Shown here: positions 22,670 through 35,400 of the stretch, piece by piece
Layout: every line of letters begins with the position of its first letter
Numbering within the stretch: the stretch's first letter is position 1
Assembly: GCF_964204865.1 (NCBI RefSeq)
Contig: NC_135252.1
Span: 13,165,383 to 13,229,382 of the forward strand
DNA: 64,000 bases
Direction of reading: 5' to 3'
From: Styela clava
Lineage: Eukaryota; Chordata; Ascidiacea; Stolidobranchia; Styelidae
Notes under the pieces: model-generated
Told to the model about the DNA's origin: nothing
The model's input: only the letters and a program-made list of their open reading frames with translations
Database searches by the model: none
Program-made: the position numbers and the translations under genes

Positions 22670-25600
22670 TCAGTTCTCGCAAGCATCTTTGCAATTTTTA
22701 GCAACAATTTCTTGTAGGAATAATTTCCCTAATTTACAAACAAAACTTACCAGTTTCCACGGACACGCCGCTTTCCGCCGGCTTGTATGAAACAACGTAA
22801 CCGGGGTTGTTGACTCCAGCCACATCCGAAACTGATGTGCGAGGAGACAGTAATTTTTGAGGAGAGAAATAATTTTTACGAAAAAACAGACAACTGTATC
22901 CCCTGAAAAAAAATAGGACATATTAATTGTGTTACATAAATGAGTAATTGGGTATTGAATAAAAATCAGTGATAGATATTGTAGAATAAAATGGATAAAA
23001 TGTAGCAACTGACTGGGTTAAAATACTGCGACCCAGCATGTTATCAAGTATGTTACGTTGCAAAGTTGCTCAAAATAAAAGATACTCTTCTTGATTCATT
23101 AAAAAACCAATTCGCTATCACAAACTTGTGATTTGCAACATTCAATTTGTCGTATATCCGAAAACGAAATGCAGTTTTTTTTGTATAAAAACCATTTTAC
23201 TCCAAAACTAATGCACCAACCGATTTCAAATTTTTATTATTGACTACCGAGTCTTAGAAGATGGCGGAAATCACTGGAAGTTGTGAGTTTTTGTTTCAAA
23301 TTTTACATGATGTTTACAAGCCCATGATTTCACATTAAATTTTGTTTTGTTTTTCATAAGTAATGAACACAAATGAAATACTGTACAATTTTTGGCCTAA
23401 TGACATGGGGATGAAATATTTCTGGTAGCCATTCTAGTCGTTCGACCTTTGTATTTATTACTTATCGATTTTAATCGGTAATTATGTTGAAAGCTATTTG
23501 TCGGTATGTCTGTTTGTTTGTCAGTTAGATGCACGCGATATCTCACGAAAGCGAGATTGAATCTGCTCCAGATTTTGCATGTACATTCATCTTATCTCGG
23601 ACCAGAAGCCTATTGATTTCGGTCGAATTATGTCGTATAATTAGCGAGTTATTAATTAATTAGTGATGAGACACAAGGTGTCACTATGGAGTAAGAGCGC
23701 TGTTTTGGGGGATCCCCTAACTTTCGATCGATAAGTCTTCGGTCTCTGACCGATATTCTCGTTTAATCGATCATTACTACCTTCATTTAATAAACGTTAA
23801 TTCAAAACTTCATTTTAAAAATGGAGTCAATCAAGGGTAAACGAAAGAGGTGTCATAATGTTCTATTATTGGTTGAATAAAGAAAACGGAATGATAAAAA
23901 AAACTTGTTAATATTTACTTTTTCCGTCGCCACCAGCATAATAACAAGACTAAGAGTATGATGAGCATAATAACAACAACAAGTGCCACAGCTATACTTC
24001 TTGCATTTCCATTGTCATGTTTACTTGATGTACTCTTTGAATCTAAAACAAAATGGATTAATGAAAGCATTAGGATTATTGAATAAATAAGCCCAGTGCC
24101 ATATATTCAACAAATATTCCACGTCACGATAATAGCTTAATCTTAAATGGAATCAAAACGCAATTCTTAACTGATTTTTCAACTTTCGTATCCATGAATT
24201 TGGTGATTCAACATTTGTTTTTTAATATACCATTTTAGAATATTTCCCAAGTGTAAACTAATGAAGCTTTACTAAATTTCCATGATTTTCTTTGAAATAT
24301 AATTTGCTTAAAATTAAATAAATATTTATCCACCCCATTGCGGTCGCAGGCCCTGTTCTTCTGTAATATTTTAATTTGGGCAACCAACTAAATCGGAGCA
24401 TGATACTTAAAGGTGGGTATGAATTTATTTTAGTTAGAATATGCATAAAACCTAAGGAAAGGTGTTATAGTAAGCACGTGAAGTGTATTTCGTGATAGAA
24501 CCAATTATCACCCATAATAAATTTGAAAAGAAAAAATGTTTGCATACCATTTGCGTTTCCTTGCGATTCTGTCGTCTGCATAAAAAAACAAAAAGTAATA
24601 TATATTAACACATTCGCACATGTTAGTCATAGGAACAGCATATCGAATGGTTTATTATTCCTCTATTCATCAGTTTGTTATTTCGGTACTCCCGAAGTAT
24701 GGGAACCAAGATGACGGACACCGGAACGTAGTATGTGTACCAGGTTACGGTTAGTCCATAATTTTAGGTTCAAATACTATGGAAATCACTTGGCTAGTCC
24801 CCGAAATTGTAATAGAACTAAAATAGGAAAAAATGGAATAAAATTATGGCCTAACCCTAAGCTGGTACACATACTACGTTCCGGTTCACATACTTCGGGA
24901 GTACCCTAGTATATCATTACTTACGAAGGCATTTTTTATTAAAGCTCGTAATAATATTGCGTATTCAGAGATGTTAAAAGGCGGTGAAAACAATATTTCA
25001 TTTTCAATCTGAATCTTCTATCAAATTCATGGTTGTTGAGCAATGGGACAAGGCTATGAACAATAAGCCCTTCTTCGGTCGTAAGTTGGTGCGTTTCGGA
25101 CGGCACAAGAAATCGATTCGAGATGTTTGAAAATACCTGCACTTAAATTTAGTAATCATCAAATGAAAAATATATATGTCATTCTACAACTGAAACTGGT
25201 ACCTGTAATTTACAGTCAAAATACACTCCTTCCCATGTCCCTTTACTATTGCAAACCATAGTTGTAGAATTTGAAATATTTGTATCATTTGATACATATC
25301 CATCTGTACATGAAACGAGAATCGTGCTCTTTTCAAAGTACGTTTTTGCCTCCATAACTAATTTAGCATTTGGATTTGATAATATTTTGACATTTTGGTG
25401 ATTTCGTAATTGTGGCGGTTGGCATTGAACGCGATCTGAAAATATAAAGTTTAATTGAACTTACGAGCAAATATTTTTACCGTGATACTGGTGACTGCTT
25501 CTAAATGTCCGGGTTCGGAGTTAAGGCTTGATCACATCATACTGGTGAAGACGAAATACCAGTTATATGTTATAATTTAATATCGGAAATTCAAACTCAT

Positions 25601-26416
25601 GTAGAATTGATCTGGAACTTTTGCTGACCATGGCATTTTTTGTGCATGTTACAATAACTTCTGATATTTCAAATTTCTAAGCTGCTAGTTACTTTAGTTT
25701 TATATGAGTTGCCTATACTCCTGAAGTGAGTGAGTCATGAAGGAATTTTTTAATAATTAAAATGCATGAGCTTACTTTTTGGACATGTTGGTATATTGCT
25801 CCATGTACCGGATGGTTCACATACCAAAGTGTATTCTGTGGAATGGCCTGGACAATGAACTATGCTTTGCTCCCCTACTTTTTTCCCGGATTTCTGAATA
25901 TAAGGCAAGAATGAATATCTGTTTAGTTGTTTGACACAATTTACCATCACAGATAAAAAAAAATAAAACGATTAAATAAATTATTCAAATAATATGACAA
26001 AATATGGAAATATTGAAAAATTTTTAAACTAATTTCTATAGCCACTCTATGAAAAATTAAAACAAATTCAACTAAAATTGACTATAGCATTACCTGAATT
26101 GTTTCAGGATTCTAAAACAAATACTTGTATACAATTCTGGATAAGCACTAAAGAAATGTATAAAAACAATGAAAAATAAATAAATCTGTAATTAATTGCA
26201 ATAAAAGTACTAGTTATTGTACCTTAATTTCCAATATAATCTTGTTTTTCGATATTGGTGTTGGACAAAATTCGTCACAAAAGTTGTGAACAGCTTCTGG
26301 CAGAGGAAATGCTGAAGTGCTGTGTAACTTTGCCGACGGACATTTGCAAAGCCAGTTTGATTTGTGTCCACCAGAACAAAAGTACATGCAATTTACTATT
26401 TCGCACTGATTAAACT
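22670..26416 (-). CDS. Receptor block 6: EGF, two Sushi, TM and NPGY tail (exons 36-42/43)
   Basis: Exons: 26223-26416, 26094-26111, 25776-25893, 25203-25435, 24548-24575, 23919-24042, 22751-22902. Exon 36 has an EGF followed by the start of Sushi 1, which continues through the 18-nt exon 37 (NPETIQ) and exon 38 ([15 protein letters not shown]). Exon 39 is Sushi 2 (CNSKGTW). Exon 40 is a 28-nt stalk. Exon 41 encodes the helix ([20 protein letters not shown]) and WWRRKK; its phase-2 donor (AAAAA|GTAAAT) joins exon 42, whose tail contains NNPGYVVSY. If that donor is skipped, translation stops at once after RRKK. Exon 42 either reads into a stop at 22734-22736 or splices to a tiny exon, 22670-22686. 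Both give 1990 aa. Confidence 0.8.
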
Positions 26417-29400
26417 CTGAAATGTTAAATAAATAAAATATACAGTAGGTAAAAGTTCAATGGAGTAAATTTAATAATCTTGCACAAATATTTATAAAAG
26501 TTTCATGTTTTTATTGTACTGCAATTTTAAGTTTCTCGAAAGATCTAAAAACCTCACCTTCCATGGATATTGGCAATCTCAGCCAATACAACAATATAAG
26601 TAAATAAGTATACACTTTAATATATATATATCTAAATGCGTAAAATGAATCATCATCACTATCACTATCGTAACATTAAAGTGTTCAAAAAATTCAAAAT
26701 TTTTGTGCATTGACACGGTCTTATGACACTCCATTAGCCAGCCTCTTCTCTACAAAGCAGGATTGAGATCATAAATTCATCCCTAACTTAGCCAAATTTA
26801 CGATTCAATAGATAAACCAATGAATATAAAATATCCCAGCAAGTATGTGGTATGTCACGTTGATATTCTCAATATCATTCAAGATAATATTATTAACATA
26901 CAGTGCTATTGGGGAACAGCTATGGAATCGTATCACACTTGATTACATTTTATTATATTCAAACATGGTAATTCATCATTTTTCATTTAATATTTAAAAA
27001 CTGATGAATATAAAATATCCCAGCAAGTATGTGTTCTGTCACGATGATATTCTTAATGTCAAAATATTATGTTTAAGATACAGGGCTATTGGGGAAACGA
27101 TAACGCAATCGTACCACACTTGATTACATTATATTATATCCAAACATTGTAATTTATCTCTTTTTTTATTATTATTTATAAAAGCCTTATTTGTTAATTC
27201 ACCTAATTTGGGTTGACTCCATTCTTGGACAACACCCAATCCGTGAGCCATGAAAGTTTCTCGGATAACTTTCTTAGATTGCAGATCTCTTGTATTCTTA
27301 TCAATAGAGTATACTCTGGCATATCTCCCTTGGGCATACGCATGTTTTCCTATATGTACCAAACCAACTCCATCGACCTCGCTTTTCATGGCATCGGCTT
27401 CAATCCAGAAAAAATTATGTTCAAAAACAGACAAACCCGTGACAGTTTTTCCATCCGTGGCTGAGACAACAAAGTTTCTGTATGAAATATATAATTATGT
27501 CACATTAGAACAGTTTTAAAAAAGAACAAATTAAAAGAAATTAAGTTAACAGATTAGACGTAGTATTTCATTTTATTCATTTTTAATACCATAAAACCAG
27601 TTTGGATATTCTAAACAAACTCAAATATAAAAACAATCTCATTTCTGTTCTCAATAACTGGGACCAAATTATCAGTCAAGTTGTTTCCTTTTCAAAAGAA
27701 ATTGAATTAGGTGACTTTCATTCGATTCTACGTTTTAGGACATGAAAAGTGGTATGAGACGTATTGAAAACAAGAATAAGTATAGAAGTCACTTCACTTG
27801 AGTAGCTCAAATTCTGCAGTCCCCGCCGAATATGATGGTTTGAATTTTCGGATTTAAATACCCTCGTCAAACTTAAGAATATGTCAATAGTTTAAAGATC
27901 ATTAATGTAAGTCTAATCGATGTGTAAGCAGTAGACAAACTTCAATAATTCGTAATGAAGCCAGCAATTATCAACCGAAAACATTTTTAACCTCTGGAAT
28001 TTGTCCATCGGTGAACTTTCTATCTTATTTCCGTAATGTAAAACCCAGTACAAAACATTTTCAACAACATCGATGGCCAAGGTACGGAAAATATCACCGT
28101 TCTCTTCGGCGAATATTACACAATTTTCTCCAGAACTCGAACAGCGGGTGAGTCTGAAATAGAAATATTTGTGTTGAAAGCAGTTCCTTATTATGAATCA
28201 TACGGAATGCATATAGGAATTATAGTTTAATTTTTGGGTTTGTCTGATTACGTGACACACTATGCAATATTATACGTTTCTCTGTATAGTTTCAAAACTC
28301 ATTTCGAGTACTTTCTCAAAGCTTTTTTGAGTTAGTGTGAAAATGTTAGGTTATGTGGCGGTAGGAGTTGATATGATTAGAAAAACCATAACTCTATCTC
28401 ATCAGATGCAGTAGTTTCATATTTCAGAATGATGGGGGAAATTGGCTCGAACAAATGTAGTGAAACTCACAACAAAATACAAATCCATTACATATATATA
28501 ACTTATTACCGTTGATGGGTTTACAGTTTAGTTAAACTTTTATTCATGAATATATTGTTAATATTTTTAAATATTTCATCAAAATCATTATAAAAATTTG
28601 TTGATTCACTTTGTTTATTAATATTTTTGTAAGCTCCATATCTACTCACTTTCCGTGATTAATTCCCTCAATCGACGAATAGAATAGTTTGCCTAAGTTT
28701 GGATGCAATGCTAATCCATTTATTTTAGAGTTAGCTGTGATGATGCTCACTGAATATTGTCCTGTTGCTGTCACAATTTCGATTTGCTGAATAATGTCAA
28801 AAGATATGGCTTTTAAATGAAAAATTAATTTTCCGAATTTAAAGTTTGAGATATTTACATGGGGAAATAAAAGGATATCTCAATGATAGCAACAAACGTG
28901 CAATGCTGTCGTTTATTACATGAAATATACCAAAAATTTTAGTTCACCTTTCTGCCCAGTGTACTATGAAAACTCTCAATAATTTTGCGAAGCTATAGCC
29001 ATCAAGTCATGACGTGATATAGGTATTTGTAATCGTTTTGCACTTCTTTATACATGTTTCACTAGTATGTAACATTGATAATCTCGTATCATAGAAATAG
29101 AATCCATTTATCACCTTCTGATTGGTCCAGAATATATTCTTTCCAATCCAGTCCCATTGAATAACAGAAATATCTGGTAAATATCTTGTCAAAAGTGTAG
29201 TATTTCCAGTCCATATGTTGGTCAAGTATAATGATGACTGTAAAATATAAACGCAATGCATTGTTTTCATAAAACAATATTGCAAAGTAAAACGTTTGCT
29301 GTCACTTATGTAATGAAATTTCTACTGATCATTGGGCCTGAATAGACAAAACCGCCAAAGAAATTCCAGGTATTAAACATTAATTCGGCGTTCAATTCAA

Positions 29401-32400
29401 TTAAAACACTTTACACAGATATTTTGTAAATTTCAAACAAGGCATTGAATCGTTTAGGTTTTTATGTGTAAATAAAATTTGATGTTGGGTGAAGCATTTT
29501 TAAATTTTTTTATTTTATAAAAATACAATAAACAGTAATATATTTCAGTAGAAATATTTTTGTATTATTTACCGAATTTCCATCAATCCAGTAAAACTCG
29601 TTTTGACCTTTCACTGCAAACGTTCTTGGTTGAATTTCTGAAACTTCTTGGTCGAATTTCAAATGAACGGCTTCATAATGTATTTTAGATCTCGCGGTGA
29701 AAATTCGAAAATCTTTTTCAAATGCAGATAGCAAAAACGGTTCGTCACCTGTAGGCGGGGATGAGAAGTACTAAAATTATGAGAAAATGTCAATAATACC
29801 GCTTTTCCGTTACATGTTTTTGCAAATCCAGTTAGATTGGACTAGGCCTGCAACATGTCTTCGAAATTTGATATGTTCGCCTACTATGTTTTAAATCTAA
29901 CACTGAATTCATAGTGAGGTTGATAGTACCAGCCATGCCAACAACTAATGAAAGTTGATGTCACTCGATATTCTAAAGCTAAGCCCCAAGCTTGCTGCAC
30001 ACATTTTAGCAAAAATCAATTGTCAAACCGTACCGAATTTGAAGATATATAAGTTTAATACAAATTTATTCTGCAACGATTTTATAGATAAGTTTTATAC
30101 CTTTAGCTTTGCACCGGTGCCCGTGTTCTAATAAGTATCCGCGTAAACATAAACATTTAAAAGATCCTTCAGAATTCGCGCATACATGATCGCATTGGTG
30201 TTTGTTAACTTTGCATTCATTTATATCTTAAAAGAAGAAACAAGTAAGTTAGTAGAAATAAATTAAATGAGTGAGTTAAGTACATCGCCCCAGACGATCT
30301 CACACTACCAGTTCTATTGTATATCACCCTCTGAAACTCATGTGATTCTTTCTGATAGCAACCTAAACGTATGTTACATTGTTTCAAATTTGAATACTTG
30401 CACTACTATACTAGATCAAAAAATCATCTTGCTGCTATTGAGAATACCGCGAGTTAGAGCGTATTGAACCAGATCGTACAAACCTATACAAATTTGCGTT
30501 GTGACGTCAAACTGATATCCAACCATGCATCTACAACTTGGTCCTCTGGGAGTTCTGTGACAGTGATCCAGACATCTTTGATTAACAACAGGATGATCAA
30601 TACAATTTTTAGAACAATTTTGGCCTTCGTCTGACCCATCTCCACAATCCGGTCTTCCATCACAAACCTGAAATATATATATATATATCAGTCATGTTAT
30701 TTCGTACATTGAAATATTCAAATAAGTTAGTTATTTCCGCCCCACTGTAATCATAACATAAAATAGGATATCCAACAATGAGTCATATCTCATTTAACTT
30801 CTCACTCAGGGTATTCACTTTTTCAGTGGTTCCCAACTTTTTTTGTTTAAATTACTCTTTCCGATTATTTTGGAACTCTCAATTCCAACCTCACATGGCA
30901 TACAAAGTGCCTCATTTGGATTTTTTTAAGGACCCTTAGTTAGTGTTTTGCACAAGTCTTACTTTCTGCATTTGCAAGTTTAGGTAGTTTATCATGTGTA
31001 TACAAATACGTAATATAGTATTATTAAAAACCAAGAAATATACATTAGTAATACTCAGGCTTGTCCATGGGATAGCACACATTTATATTTCCCATGGGAC
31101 ACGAAAACCGTATGTTTTCAGGAAAATGATGATAAAACATTTTATTATGAACTTCGTGTCCATATATTTGAGCATAGCTCCCTTGTTAGTTATAAAGAGC
31201 AAAACATATTCAGCCTTAACAATATACTTCGTGAAGGAGCTGATAGACACATGCATAATAGTCATAAATATAAAGTTGAATATAAAATTTGGATATAATA
31301 TTTTGTTTTATGAATATAAAATTTTGTTGTGTTGCATATCCCTTAGTACATGTAGTCCTATTTAGTAGACGCTAAATCTAAATTTAACAATATCTATTGA
31401 ATGGGATGGGATGGGACAGACATAATTGCTATGTGATCGGAATGGGGCAGAAAAATATGTGTCATTGACAAGCTTTGTAATACTACAGCAAAAAAAGATT
31501 CAAATTCCTAGCCAAGAACGACTAACATTCTCACTTTAGAGGAATTCCACCCGATTAGGAAACGTGGCACTATTCTATCATTAAATTTGCCTGTTTTACA
31601 TGGCAGCGCGTAACTTTGCTCTGATCAAACTTGACTGGAGAAATTTAAACAAACTGACTAAAACTTCATACAACTTTGACATAATTATTAGATAAATTGC
31701 TCATTTTCAAATATAAAAAAGATGAAGCGTCATATTTTTCACTGGTCATGAGTTCGCTAATCATATGCATATTTTATTCTACTTGCCCAATTCATCCTGA
31801 TACAATCTCCATCATCGCATGTATATTCATGCATGCCGCAAGGTGCTTTTGTTGTTGTAACTACAGTTGTTGTGGTCGTTGTAGGCGGTGTAGTCGTTGC
31901 AGTGGTCGCACTCGTTGTATTAAACGAAGTTATTTCAGAACTGTTCTTGGTTGCTGTGGTTGTTTCGGCATCTACAATATCAAAAGAATTCCCATCAAAA
32001 TTTGTGCTAATGCGATAAATATTATATTTTTCAGAACAACACCGAAGTGGGAATAAAAAATGCAAAGACATTTTTCTTTCTAACTGTCTTACAATAAATA
32101 ATGAAAAGCACTTTTTTTATCAGCACGCAAAAAAGCATTTTTGCAGCAAATTTTTGGTGTGGAAATAATTGCCTTTTTCCGCAACTGAGGGACCAATCGA
32201 TTCAAATTTCCAGTACTTAAAGATGTAAGTATGTGCTGGTAGGCTATTACTTTCATTTTTTTTTAAATTTTTTATACGAAATGTGATCCCAATTTCGCTA
32301 TTTTATTCCTTCAAGCGCGACCGCCGACTTAGTGGTCAGCTACATTTCCATGTGAGTCGCGCAGTCTACCGGCACTGAGGTATAAGTTATTGGAAATTCA

Positions 32401-35400
32401 TGTCGATAGTTTTGAGCATTGATGTTGTGAGTGAGTGAATTTTCAGGAAATTTCATTTACACTCAATAAGCACGAACAATGAAAGAGATAAAATTTCCTA
32501 AAATATGGGATTGTTGAATAGCATTAGTTTTTTCTTGTTTAACTTGAGAAAATGAGTAATTGTCACGTATAAATAAAAAAAATAACCTTCACACCCCCAT
32601 TCGTCATCATGAGGTTCGGGACAATCATAGAAACCGTTGCATAAAAATTCTTTATCTATGCAAAATCCTCCAGTGGAGCATTCATATTCATCATCGTAAC
32701 ATACAGGAGTGGTCTAAAGAATGAATGAGTATTTCGTCAATATTCACTAAAAGACAGCCACCGGTGATAAAAATTACATTAGGTACATCTTTATGACTGA
32801 AACATACTATGTACACAGTAACAATTAATATCTATAAATGATGACTATGATAAATTTTCTTTGCCCTATTGCAAATAGACGCACTAACTAAAAATGATAA
32901 CTACTCATTTTGTTTTTCATTACTATAATTGGAGAATAAACTAAATGTGCAATCGCGTGGGGAAATTTTCTACACGAAGTTGTTCGCAAGTCATAAATAT
33001 TAATATTTTGATAAAAAAAAAATCACTGTAAATCGCTATTTTATTACCTATGCTTTCATTAGTCATATGCAATACATAACATTCTAACTGACATTTGTTA
33101 GATTTTATATCGACCGTTTTACCTCGTCAGCACCCCCGATACAATCTTCCTCGTAGTCATTAACCCATTCGTTGGGAATACACAAAGCTAAGTTATCTGT
33201 TCCTTCTTCTGGACACAAGAAATTTAACGAAGTGTCACAAGTACAATTCATCTCGTCTGCTTGATTCAAACAATCGATTCCACCATCGCAAAAATACGCC
33301 GATCGTATGCATTGATAATTCTGGTGAATTGAGTTGCAAAACATTAAGGAAAACTTAAATTCCTGTTCTAATTATAAAGAATGAAGTTTATTCATTCGAT
33401 TCAAAGAACTATCCATTGAAACGAATTGAAACAGAATGCTTAGATACGTGGATATAATTATTTTTAATAACACAGTTAGCGTATGTTCGTTCTGTCCAGA
33501 AAAGATTCGGTGTAATATGTAACTTCACTAGAATATACTGACCTATTTTAAAATTTCGCCAGACGCGTGCCAAATATGAGTTATAAGCAACAACAAATTT
33601 TTGTCAGCATGCTATTTTTAGTAAATATTTTGAGCAAAATATCAATTTTTATATATAAAGCATCAAACTTACACCGGCATCAGGCGAACTTCCCGGTGGA
33701 ATACATTCTTTAAACTCTGGTGACTCGCAACCTGTTGAAAATGGAAGGTATGCTTTATTTATTGTGGAAAAATCAGATTTTAGAGTTATAATGACTTTAT
33801 CAAGACAATATTTAGCAATTTTTATGTCTATAAAGACTACGAAACTTTCTTTTTTGCTTTTGCTCCGTATATCATTTTACATTTTTCAAAACCTTCCTTC
33901 GACCTAAAAAATAATTGTACGCGGATAATTATTGTATAAACGACATAAGAACAAGCGGTTATATATATAGAAAAGCGTCAACCAAATGTAAAAAAGCCAT
34001 AGCATTTTATATTATGTCTTAGCTCAACCTGTTCTTCATAATTTGCGCGAAAATGGGACCACGGGAACACTTGCTTGGGGCAATCAGCCCATTATCTTCG
34101 TTTTTAAACACAATGCACCGCAATTTATAGCAGATATGTTACAATAATGCTCCACAATGTGATACATACCGCATATAGCAGTTGATTCGTCACTGGCATC
34201 GAAGCAATTTGAACTTCTCCGATCACACACAAGTAGTTGTGGGATACATACAGGATACATCTCTTCACCAAACTCTCTCTTGAAACCAACTTAAACAAAA
34301 TGTATAAAATAACTTAAATATGTAAACATGTATGGCTTTGAACTTATAAGAATCATATTCACAAAAGCTTGTAATGAAATATAATAATAATAACCTGTTA
34401 TGAGTTTGGTCTGAATCAATATAAAAAAAGTCTCCTTTTTAAGCTAATTCGGCTTCAAAGACGTTCTGTTTTGTATTTATCGTGAAGCAAAAATCCCATA
34501 ACTATATATTATCAAAATAATTTTATACCTGTGCTCATGTTTGTCTGCTTACACTGAAATTCACCGATACCGCAAATAGCTTTTGTGCATGAAAACCCAT
34601 CTTTTGAAAGCGAGTAGCCTTGTGAACATCCACACACATATCCATCTGCAAAACATAATAAATCATATTGGACAATATGTATTGAATCAAAAATAGAAAC
34701 AAGAGAGATTTAACTTCAAAAACCTTTGATTCATAATCCTAGTTAATTAGGAGAAATAGCGATTTAGAATTAACAAAATTATAAAATTCAACATTTGTAG
34801 TTCCCAGACCCAGATGAGTTTATTATAAGCTATGAAAGAGACTTCACACTTACAATAAGTCAATTAATTTTCCATAATTGCTCTTTTTCAACAACATATG
34901 ACAATGCGAAGATAAGTCAAAACGATAATCTTAGTTATAATTCCGTGAAAATATATTTTTATTCATTTCGATTTTGCCATTTTTCATCAGTAAACATATA
35001 AGACGTCCAAATAACTTTATAATAGAATACTGTAGGCATTCTTCTAACCTGTGTTATTGTGTGGGAAACAAAAATGAGTGCATGGAGCCTTTTTGGTGCT
35101 TTTTATCCAACAAGGGTGATCTTCCTTCTCAAAATTTATCAAATCTCTGTCCACGTAAACTAATCCTCCTCCTCGCTTTTTTGCATGTTCACTGATATAA
35201 GTCCGATTCTCGTTTATCTCATCTCTCTCATTTGCTCCGACTTTACTTTTTCTTTGGCTGCGGACTTGATCTAAATTTCATGCCATAAAAGAAATGTTGT
35301 CTCTTATTTTATATATCAAAAGCATGAAGTATAAATTAATTATTGCAACATGGGTGTCATTCATCATAGTTTGGGGATAAAACGAACAGCTTCAAATCTA

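Noticed and set aside
23919..24042. C-terminal RRKK as a functional ER-retrieval signal
   Set aside because: The spacing is not KKXX, and the exon's donor fits the NPGY tail exon in phase, so the short end is more likely an unspliced or minor form.
31697..32056. Plus-strand Cys-rich open frame
   Set aside because: It is the antisense shadow of the Thr-rich linker exon of the receptor (ACA/ACG codons read backwards as Cys/Val).
32300..32400. tRNA-like A-box words (CTTAGTGGTCAGCTAC)
   Set aside because: No matching B box or cloverleaf could be drawn.
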